Shown one piece after another: positions 1 to 5,448 of a DNA stretch of 7,442 bases. The notes beneath the pieces are model-generated. The model was not told where the DNA came from and did not search any database. It saw only the letters and a program-made list of their open reading frames with translations. How positions within the stretch are numbered: position 1 is the stretch's first letter; every line of letters starts with the position of its first letter. The DNA is from Cytophagales bacterium (GTDB lineage: Bacteria; Bacteroidota; Bacteroidia; Cytophagales; UBA9547). The stretch lies in the NCBI GenBank assembly GCA_013298205.1, contig JAAFJZ010000001.1:28699-36140 (forward strand). The letters are read 5' to 3'. The position numbers and the translations under genes are program-made.

Positions 1-516
1 ATCAGGATTGTTATTTACATCAGCAACTGGAGCAAAATTGATATGTATACCTAATCTTTTACACTCTTTGGCTATTTCTTGACCCATTTTAAAAACATCT
101 TTTGGAGAATTCATAGCCCCTAAAGTCATTTGTTTCGGGTATTGAATCGTACTATCCAAGCGCATTGAAACGCCCCATTCTCCATCTATTGCGATAAACA
201 TTGGAATTTTGGCTAAAGCTTGGTAACGATTTGTGAGTAAAGCTTGCCTTACAGGCCCACCTTGGAAAAAAATCAATCCTCCCAAATGGTAATAATTTAC
301 TAAAGAATCAATGTTTTGATAATGTTTTTCATCTTTGTTTGAGTAAGCCGCAACCATCAAAAGTTGCCCTATTTTCTCATCAAGAGTCATGTTTTGAATT
401 ATGCTATCAGCCCATTGTTCGGCATTTTTGCTTTTATTTGGGCTTTGAGCACAAATAAAAGAGTTTATCAATAAAAATACAGCACTCAGATAAGTGGATA
501 AATATTTGTTTTTCAA
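1..516 (-). CDS. Exported glycoside hydrolase family 3 protein, N-terminal part (probable beta-N-acetylhexosaminidase)
   Basis: This is the first 172 codons of a gene that continues past the left edge. GH3 enzymes cleave terminal beta-linked sugars; in Bacteroidota this subtype is usually a beta-N-acetylglucosaminidase, often fused to a C-terminal beta-lactamase-like domain, which cannot be seen here. Residues 1-23 form a signal peptide: basic start (MKNKY), a hydrophobic stretch, then a likely signal peptidase I cut after ICA, before QS. The mature N-terminus carries GH3 hallmarks: MTLDEKIGQLLMVAAY (43-58), an IAIDGEWGVSMRL strand (108-120) and INFAPVADVNNNP (159-171). The nucleophile region lies outside the window. 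The start is taken as TTG (514-516) because an in-frame TAA lies three codons upstream and no ATG precedes the signal peptide. The gene is transcribed divergently from purC. The family call is firm; the substrate is inferred. Confidence 0.85.
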   Translation of the reverse strand, partial: MKNKYLSTYLSAVFLLINSFICAQSPNKSKNAEQWADSIIQNMTLDEKIGQLLMVAAYSNKDEKHYQNIDSLVNYYHLGGLIFFQGGPVRQALLTNRYQALAKIPMFIAIDGEWGVSMRLDSTIQYPKQMTLGAMNSPKDVFKMGQEIAKECKRLGIHINFAPVADVNNNPD

Positions 517-548
517 TTTAGCTTACAAGTAATTTTCAATTTCAATCA

Positions 549-556
549 CAAAGTTA
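549..556 (-). promoter_or_regulatory. Candidate -7 element of the GH3 gene promoter
   Basis: Read on the minus strand this is TAACTTTG, an exact match to the Bacteroidota -7 consensus TAnnTTTG. It would give a leader of roughly 25 nt before the proposed TTG start, similar to that of purC. No convincing TTG -33 element is found at the usual distance upstream, so the call rests on one 8-mer in AT-rich DNA. Confidence 0.35.
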
Positions 557-647
557 ATTTAAGTAAAGGAGAGAATTAAAGTTTTGAACTTAAATTATAT
601 TTTTTTAAGTCAAAAAGCAGCCCATCAATAATAAAAAGCTGAATAAT

Positions 648-667
648 TATAAATATTAATATTTATA
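648..667. repeat. 20-bp perfect A/T-only palindrome in the GH3-purC divergent intergenic region
   Basis: Ten bases pair perfectly with the next ten around the centre at 657/658 (AAATATTAATATTT core). It sits roughly midway between the two divergent starts, about 60 bp upstream of the purC -33 element. It could be an operator or a bent or easily melted AT element. A palindrome made only of A and T can arise by chance in DNA this AT-rich. The rest of 517-787 holds no ORF; apart from this and the two promoter calls, nothing else stands out. Confidence 0.3.
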
Positions 668-725
668 TATCAACATACTGGTAGTTTCATTTTTCAAAAA
701 ATTATATAATGAGAATACAATTGTC

Positions 726-755
726 TTGAAAAATTACAAAATAATAGTAAGTTTG
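726..755 (+). promoter_or_regulatory. Bacteroidota-type promoter of purC
   Basis: A TTG at 726-728 (-33 element) is followed after 19 nt by TAAGTTTG at 748-755, an exact match to the -7 consensus TAnnTTTG used by the primary sigma factor of Bacteroidota. The spacing is the expected one. Transcription would start about 6-7 nt downstream, giving a leader of roughly 26 nt before the purC ATG at 788. No Shine-Dalgarno sequence is visible in the leader, as is usual in this phylum. No riboswitch-sized leader is possible. Confidence 0.7.
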
Positions 756-787
756 CAAACATTTAATACCCTTTAATTTTCAATTTT

Positions 788-1729
788 ATGACTGAGGGAA
801 TCAAGGAAACCCATTTTAACTTTGCTAACCAAACTCATTTTTATAAAGGCAAAGTAAGGGATGTATATTATTTTGGAGATAAAATAGCTATGGTAGCCAC
901 AGACAGGATTTCTGCCTTTGATGTTGTTTTGCCCAAAGCTATTCCTTGCAAAGGAATGATTTTAAATACAATTGCTTCAAAATTTTTGAATAGTACAAAG
1001 CACATAGTTCCCAATTGGTTTATAGAAAGTCCTCATCCTCAAGTTAGTATTGGTTATACTTGCGAGCCTTATGAAGTAGAAATGGTTGTAAGAGCATACC
1101 TTACAGGTCATGCATGGCGTGAATATAACTCTGGAAAAAGAGTTCTTTGTGGAGTGAAAATACCCGATGGAATGAATGAAAATGATGCCTTTCCAACTCC
1201 AATTATTACCCCAACTACAAAAGCCAAAGAAGGTCATGATGAAGATATAAGTAGAGAAGACATCATCAAAAAAGGTATTGTTAGTGAAGCGGAATATGTA
1301 AAATTAGAACAATATTCGCTTCAACTTTTTGCTTTTGGTACGCAAAAAGCAAAAGAACAAAACTTAATTTTAGTAGATACTAAATATGAGTTTGGAAAAA
1401 GAAACGGAGTAATTACACTAATTGATGAAATTCATACACCTGATTCCTCTCGTTATTTTTATGAAGAAACTTATCAAGAAAGGCAGCAAAAGAAAGAACC
1501 TCAAAAGCAACTTTCAAAAGAATTTGTTAGGCAATGGTTAATTGAAAACGGATTTCAAGGAAAAGAAGGTCAAGATATTCCCGAAATGACGACAGATAAA
1601 GTTAAAAGCATTACAAATAGATATTCGGAACTATTTAAAAATATTACTGGAGAAGACTTAAAAATCAACCAAAACATTAATCAATTGGAAGAAATAGAAA
1701 AAAGTATAAATAAATATTTTAATTCCTAA
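788..1729 (+). CDS. purC: Phosphoribosylaminoimidazole-succinocarboxamide synthase (SAICAR synthase)
   Basis: PurC catalyses the ATP-dependent condensation of CAIR with aspartate to SAICAR in cytosolic de novo purine synthesis (EC 6.3.2.6). The 313-aa protein shows the family motifs in order: YKGKVRDVYYF (19-29), which leads the ATP-binding lobe; ATDRISAFDVVLP (37-49); KGMILNTIA (55-63); the MVVRAYLTGHAWREY signature (99-113); TPTTKAKEGHDE (141-152); and the second signature ILVDTKYEFG (194-203), followed by LIDEIHTPDSSRYF (211-224). The length fits the long form (about 300 aa) rather than the roughly 240-aa E. coli form; residues 291-313 are an extra low-complexity helical tail. The ATG lies about 26 nt below the predicted transcription start, and no better upstream start exists. 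It is probably co-transcribed with the STAS gene 58 nt downstream. Confidence 0.97.
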   Translation: MTEGIKETHFNFANQTHFYKGKVRDVYYFGDKIAMVATDRISAFDVVLPKAIPCKGMILNTIASKFLNSTKHIVPNWFIESPHPQVSIGYTCEPYEVEMVVRAYLTGHAWREYNSGKRVLCGVKIPDGMNENDAFPTPIITPTTKAKEGHDEDISREDIIKKGIVSEAEYVKLEQYSLQLFAFGTQKAKEQNLILVDTKYEFGKRNGVITLIDEIHTPDSSRYFYEETYQERQQKKEPQKQLSKEFVRQWLIENGFQGKEGQDIPEMTTDKVKSITNRYSELFKNITGEDLKINQNINQLEEIEKSINKYFNS

Positions 1730-1787
1730 ATAAAAAATCAACCTTTACAAAAATATTATTTTTTGAATAAATATTATAATTATTGTC

Positions 1788-2168
1788 ATGAAATATACAA
1801 TCGATAAACAAGAGAAGTATTTAATTCTAAAATTAAGTAACGACAAATTAGATACACTTGTAGCCCCGTTGCTCAAAACGGAGTTGCTTACAATGAATGC
1901 AGAGGGGTCAAATTACATAATTTTAGATTTGAGTGATGTGAAATTTTGCGATTCATCAGGTTTAAGTGCTATTTTGGTTGCTAATAGACTATGTAATCAA
2001 TCTGACGGAGCTTTTTTTATGTGTGGTTTGAATGAAAATTTAAAAAAGCTAATAACAATATCACAATTAGATAAAGTTTTAAACATTTTTCCTACAAGCG
2101 AGGAGTGTGTAGATGCAGTATTTTTATTTCAATTAGAAAAAGATCTTTCAAAAGAAGAACAATCGTAA
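1788..2168 (+). CDS. STAS-domain protein (anti-sigma factor antagonist family)
   Basis: This 126-aa cytosolic protein fits the SpoIIAA/RsbV-type STAS fold along most of its length. Beta strands at 2-6 and 11-16 are followed by a helix, then the strand YIILDLSDVKF (43-53) and the hallmark loop DSSGLSAIL (55-63). By comparison with SpoIIAA, the second serine (S57) is the site a partner anti-sigma kinase would phosphorylate. After the core helix come the strand AFFMCGL and the helix LKKLITISQL; a charged tail (115-126) ends the protein. Such proteins bind and release anti-sigma factors, but no RsbW-like kinase or sigma factor is in the window, so the target is unknown. It lies 58 nt after purC with no clear promoter of its own, which suggests one operon. 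I recall a purC-STAS-rnz (ribonuclease Z) order in some Cytophagales; no rnz follows here. Confidence 0.9.
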   Translation: MKYTIDKQEKYLILKLSNDKLDTLVAPLLKTELLTMNAEGSNYIILDLSDVKFCDSSGLSAILVANRLCNQSDGAFFMCGLNENLKKLITISQLDKVLNIFPTSEECVDAVFLFQLEKDLSKEEQS

Positions 2169-2184
2169 TTATTAATTATCATAT

Positions 2185-2205
2185 TTTTTAACCTTGAGTT
2201 AAAAA
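2185..2205. terminator. Weak AU-rich hairpin after the purC-STAS block
   Basis: TTTTTAAC (2185-2192) pairs perfectly with GTTAAAAA (2198-2205) across a 5-nt CTTGA loop, 16 nt after the STAS stop codon. The T-rich left arm and A-rich right arm would suit a bidirectional terminator between convergent genes. The stem has only two G-C pairs, and the downstream plus-strand run is TATTTTA rather than a clean T tract, so this is tentative. Confidence 0.35.
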
Positions 2206-2220
2206 TATTTTAAGTCGTTT

Positions 2221-2280
2221 TGTTTCAATAAATTGTGAATTAATTTACGATTTAATTCATTTTAATAAAATTTTGAAACA
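2221..2280. repeat. Nested inverted repeats between the convergent STAS and membrane-protein genes
   Basis: TGTTTCAA (2221-2228) pairs exactly with TTGAAACA (2273-2280). Inside it, TGAATTAA (2236-2243) pairs exactly with TTAATTCA (2252-2259) around an 8-nt loop. The outer and inner stems could fold into one two-tier structure in the 127-bp gap between convergent genes. Possible roles are a terminator for either strand or a site for DNA binding. The stems are short and AT-rich, so chance is not excluded. Confidence 0.3.
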
Positions 2281-2295
2281 TTTTCCAATAATGGC

Positions 2296-2928
2296 TTATA
2301 AATATACCTGATTGTTTTCCTTGATAATAGTATTAAAATCTAATATTAGCTTTAAAGCAGTAAACACAAAAGCAAAAGCATAAATCCCGATTTGATTATT
2401 GAAAATTTTAGAAAAACTTAAAAAAGAAAAAAATCCAACAACGATTACTAAATGCAAATATAAAAGTCTTGGATTAAAAATTTGATTAATAGAGTCTGGA
2501 TTAGAATTTTTATAAACTCCATTTAAAAAATATTCAAATATTAGTTCTCCAAATTTGTAAATAAAAAAAACAAGAATTGTATATCTCAATCTTGGATCCG
2601 TAAGCTTTAATGTGTTTATGTAATTTGTTCCTTCTTGATGATTACCAATTAAAAAACCAATAAAAACAATGATGAATATTAAATAAAAAAACAATAGACA
2701 AGAATTAAAAGCAACATAAATAAAATATTTTACAAGATGGAGAGGTTTATTCTCGCCTTTTTGAGCAAATAAAATCTTAATTCCATTAAAAAAAACGAAA
2801 GCCCAAGTTTTCAAACAAAACGCAAAAACTAAAGTAAATACACTCCAATTCCAAAAAAATACTCCTAAAAATGGGATAAAATTCATTAAAGTTTGAGATA
2901 TAAGTTTGTTTGATTTGATCTTGAACAC
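2296..2928 (-). CDS. Six-helix integral membrane protein, DUF6498-like, function unknown
   Basis: The 210-aa product is very hydrophobic. By eye it has about six membrane helices (roughly 9-27, 29-55, 67-95, 115-137, 155-173, 180-197) and no signal peptide or enzymatic motif. The opening NFIPFLGVFFWNWSVFTLVF followed by WAFVFFNGIKIL, and the closing FVFTALKLILDF, resemble the uncharacterised DUF6498 membrane family; this is recognition by pattern, not a search result. The start is GTG (2926-2928): an in-frame TGA lies four codons upstream, and the next ATG (residue 15) would remove the positively charged N-terminus and cut into the first helix. It lies 86 nt downstream of RM-A on the same strand, converging on the STAS gene. 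No functional tie to the restriction genes can be shown. Confidence 0.7.
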   Translation of the reverse strand: MFKIKSNKLISQTLMNFIPFLGVFFWNWSVFTLVFAFCLKTWAFVFFNGIKILFAQKGENKPLHLVKYFIYVAFNSCLLFFYLIFIIVFIGFLIGNHQEGTNYINTLKLTDPRLRYTILVFFIYKFGELIFEYFLNGVYKNSNPDSINQIFNPRLLYLHLVIVVGFFSFLSFSKIFNNQIGIYAFAFVFTALKLILDFNTIIKENNQVYL

Positions 2929-2948
2929 GATGTTTCATTTTTTTAAGA

Positions 2949-3005
2949 TTTGATTTTTAGATGAACTAAATCAAACTTTTATAAATTCTTTTGATTGAAA
3001 TCAAA
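2949..3005. repeat. Repeated TTTGATT / AATCAAA inverted motifs between RM-A and the membrane-protein gene
   Basis: TTTGATT occurs at 2949-2955 and 2990-2996, and its complement AATCAAA at 2969-2975 and 2999-3005. The second pair is separated by only 2 nt (a near-continuous 16-bp palindrome); the first forms a hairpin with a bulge around 2956-2968. Another TTTGATT lies at 2909-2915 inside the membrane-protein gene. Located directly after the RM-A stop codon, these could act as a terminator-like structure, though no T tract follows on the minus strand, or as paired protein-binding sites upstream of the membrane-protein gene. Confidence 0.3.
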
Positions 3006-3014
3006 TTATATTTT

Positions 3015-5432
3015 TCATCTTTTCAAAAACTCAAATTCATATATTTTAGGTTCTATTTTCTCAGAAAGGATACTTAGCTTTTCTCTCAAATTATTTATCA
3101 AAACCATATAAGTTTCATCCTTGCTTTTGTTGTTCATTTTACCGTTTTCGTTTCTACCTTGAAAATGCTCACGAATATCATACAAAGCCGCATTTACGTT
3201 GCAATTGGGCTGTTTGTGATAATATATCCAAAGTTCACGACCTGCATCAAAAACTGCGGTGGCTTCGGGGGAGAATTTTAATGGAACTTCATAATGTACC
3301 GTTGATTCACTAACTGCAAATAAGTTTATTTCCTCATCTGGTTTTATTTTACCCTTTATAAACTTGCTCATAAAATTACTTTCAAACCGCAGTCTAGAAT
3401 TAACTTCGTACTCGGTAAAGGGTATCCAGTGGTTTATGCCGTATTTTGACTGAATATTATTGGTAAAAAGAGTGTAAGCCAAGCAGTCGTTTTGAAACTC
3501 TTTATCTTTTTCCCAGCTATCATTTGGAAATAAGAATTGGTCTCGGTCGTTGAGCCATGTTGCATCAATGCAATGACGAACTGTAAAATAGATAGAAATA
3601 CAAACTAAATTTTCTGACGAAATTCTTGTGTGTCTTCCGCCTTTTTTCCAATTCTCTTTTCTTTCGTTATCTATAAAAATCATTCGTTGATTTTGAAAAT
3701 CATTTGCAACAGATGCCAAATGTCCAATATAACTTTTAGAAATATCATTAGAATTTACTTCAATCCAATCACTGATGTATTTAGAACCATCGTAAGATAC
3801 AATACTCTTTGTGTTAATAAATTTCCCTTTCGAATCATATACGTCTGTAATAGTTTTTTGGAAAACTTCTTTTTTTGCTGTATTCCAAATAAAAAAACCT
3901 ATTGGGAATTTTCCTTTTACATTATCAAACGTATCAGCAGGAACCACAAAAATTTTTTCGAGTTTAGCCTCAAATAATTTGCGAAAACCCGCAAAATTAG
4001 GAGCTTGCAGGATTTTCAACTTTGAAAATTCTGCAAGTAATACACCGTTAAATTCTAAATATATTCTAACAAAAAATTGAGCAAAAATTTCACTACCAGC
4101 TTTACTTAATTCTTTCTGATACTTATCGTGAGTTTTGCTAACGTGTACATCTCTCCTACCAATACCTTTAACATTATCACCTTCCGCATAAGGCGGATTG
4201 ATATACACCACTAATTTCTTTCGTTTTTCAGGGTTGTTAATAATCTCTTGTAGTGATTGTGGCAATTTTGTAAAATCATCATTCAAAAAATCAAATTGAA
4301 ACACATGGTCGTTTAGCAAATTTGCTCCATTTTTTATGCGGTCATGTATCACATTTATATCTTGTATATCTAATGTTGAAGCATAAATATTGTATTTATT
4401 AGTAAGTCCTGTCAATAAGTTACCTGTACCACAGGCACAATCCCAAATATAATATTCGTCTTGCCAATTTTCGCCAAGCACATCGGTAAGGTATTTTTGA
4501 GAAAGTTCTACCCAAATTTGTGGCGTAAAAAAACTGCCTTTTCGCTCACGCACATCTTGCGGAACGAGCAAATCTCTGCGTTCTACAATATAATCCCAAT
4601 AATCTTCTTTCGGTGGTCGATTATATTTATTCCAAAACTGGGTATGGGCTATTTGACTATCTGTAAAACCAGTTGATTTATTACTAAAAAAACCTGAACT
4701 GTCTAATACTCTATCTAATTCATAGTGGTCATTTTTTAATAGCACAAATAGTTTTTCTTTGAGCGTGTTATTTTCTTGCGAAAGCAAATCTGCCAAATAA
4801 AAATCGCCATCTATTATGCCATTTTTTTTGGCAATTTCCCAATTTACAGCAATAGTTGGTTTCACGCTTTGCAACCATTTGTTGTAAATAATCATAAAAT
4901 TATTTTTGTCAATCGTGGTTTTTGTCAAACCATATTTGCCAACTACGAAATTGTTTTTTATAAATATTTTTAATTCCCGCTCGTCTTTTAAATAATAATA
5001 AATGAGCGATTTGCTATCAATTACTGATTTTACTTTTTCAAAAATAAGTTTGAACTCTTTGGTATCGTAGTTTGAGGGAGCGACATTCCAATTGAAATCG
5101 TTTTGGTAAAAAACTTCATAAATTTCTGTATATGGAATAAAAGCCATTTTTTCGCTATCAAATGCTCCAAGCATAGCAGGTGGCAAAAATTTATCAAACG
5201 TGCGAGCCTTACCAATGGTGAGAATAAGCTGAACTAGAGATAAATAAACATCTGAAACGCCTTTTTTGGCCTCAGCCCAAAGTAATGACTCTTGCTCTTG
5301 TGCTTCATCAGTTTGGAGCATAGACACACAAAAATCAAGATTGCCCATTATTTTTGTGCAATCATAAAGCCAAAAGTAATCTTGGGCTATTTTATTTTTA
5401 AGTTCCTCTTCTCTGATGTTTGGGTATTTCAT
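3015..5432 (-). CDS. Type IIG restriction-modification enzyme (endonuclease + N6-adenine methyltransferase), complete; RM-A
   Basis: The 805-aa protein combines cutting and methylating activities in one chain, as in Eco57I-like Type IIG enzymes. The N-terminus (about 1-110) has a plausible PD-(D/E)XK nuclease core: strand GNLDFCV with D33, strand LLWAEAKKG with E54-A-K56, then a helix with Q68 (LVQLILTIGKA). A helical linker (about 120-290) follows. The methyltransferase has gamma-class order: motif X RERKGSFFTP (295-304), the AdoMet-binding motif I DCACGTGNLL (331-340), and the catalytic NPPY (412-415), indicating N6-adenine methylation. Residues about 418-618 differ strongly from the paralogue and are the likely target-recognition region. 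The C-terminus (619-805) is again conserved. The ATG lies 16 nt after the RM-B stop, so the two are probably one operon. No frameshift or missing catalytic residue is seen. The recognition sequence cannot be read off. Confidence 0.87.
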   Translation of the reverse strand: MKYPNIREEELKNKIAQDYFWLYDCTKIMGNLDFCVSMLQTDEAQEQESLLWAEAKKGVSDVYLSLVQLILTIGKARTFDKFLPPAMLGAFDSEKMAFIPYTEIYEVFYQNDFNWNVAPSNYDTKEFKLIFEKVKSVIDSKSLIYYYLKDERELKIFIKNNFVVGKYGLTKTTIDKNNFMIIYNKWLQSVKPTIAVNWEIAKKNGIIDGDFYLADLLSQENNTLKEKLFVLLKNDHYELDRVLDSSGFFSNKSTGFTDSQIAHTQFWNKYNRPPKEDYWDYIVERRDLLVPQDVRERKGSFFTPQIWVELSQKYLTDVLGENWQDEYYIWDCACGTGNLLTGLTNKYNIYASTLDIQDINVIHDRIKNGANLLNDHVFQFDFLNDDFTKLPQSLQEIINNPEKRKKLVVYINPPYAEGDNVKGIGRRDVHVSKTHDKYQKELSKAGSEIFAQFFVRIYLEFNGVLLAEFSKLKILQAPNFAGFRKLFEAKLEKIFVVPADTFDNVKGKFPIGFFIWNTAKKEVFQKTITDVYDSKGKFINTKSIVSYDGSKYISDWIEVNSNDISKSYIGHLASVANDFQNQRMIFIDNERKENWKKGGRHTRISSENLVCISIYFTVRHCIDATWLNDRDQFLFPNDSWEKDKEFQNDCLAYTLFTNNIQSKYGINHWIPFTEYEVNSRLRFESNFMSKFIKGKIKPDEEINLFAVSESTVHYEVPLKFSPEATAVFDAGRELWIYYHKQPNCNVNAALYDIREHFQGRNENGKMNNKSKDETYMVLINNLREKLSILSEKIEPKIYEFEFLKR
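3579..4181 (-). other. Divergent target-recognition region of RM-A
   Basis: This covers RM-A residues 418-618, from just after NPPYAE to just before RHC(I/M)(D/E)ATWLND. Against RM-B it drops from about 91% to perhaps 35-45% identity by eye and is 5 residues shorter, while short anchors remain (FSKLKIL, KFPIGF, DFQ). In gamma-class Type IIG enzymes the DNA-specificity domain lies C-terminal to NPPY, so this stretch is the probable specificity module. The function is inferred from position and divergence pattern. Confidence 0.6.
4867..4993. repeat. 127-bp perfect direct repeat, copy in RM-A (partner 7316-7442)
   Basis: Every base matches 7316-7442 at an offset of 2449 bp, including all third codon positions. 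The tract encodes RM-A residues about 147-189 (LKDERELK to NKWLQSV). Just beyond the left end at 4866 the copies differ (g versus a), and mismatches then appear every few to some tens of bases. The right end cannot be set because the partner leaves the window. The sharp change suggests recent gene conversion. Confidence 0.9.
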
Positions 5433-5448
5433 TTGCTACATTATTTTC

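Noticed and set aside
977..1237. 86-codon minus-strand ORF inside purC.
   Set aside because: It lies fully antisense to the conserved PurC coding sequence, has no recognisable domain, and is a shadow of the real gene.
1757..1765. TAtttTTTG-like sequence before the STAS gene as its own promoter.
   Set aside because: The spacing within the element is one base too long for TAnnTTTG and no good TTG lies at the right distance upstream; co-transcription with purC is simpler.
4822..4829. Run of eight T (A8 on the coding strand) in RM-A, matched at 7271-7278 in RM-B, as a phase-variation slippage site.
   Set aside because: Both copies are in frame and the run encodes conserved A-K-K-N-G. Eight A's are common in DNA this AT-rich and short for efficient slippage.
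3630..4973. Several plus-strand ORFs of 65-115 codons within RM-A.
   Set aside because: All are antisense to a well-conserved reading frame, low in complexity, and have no family resemblance or start signals.
5433..5448. The short gap between RM-B and RM-A as a separate promoter region.
   Set aside because: Only 16 nt, and no TAnnTTTG element is found on the minus strand there or in the last 70 bp of RM-B.
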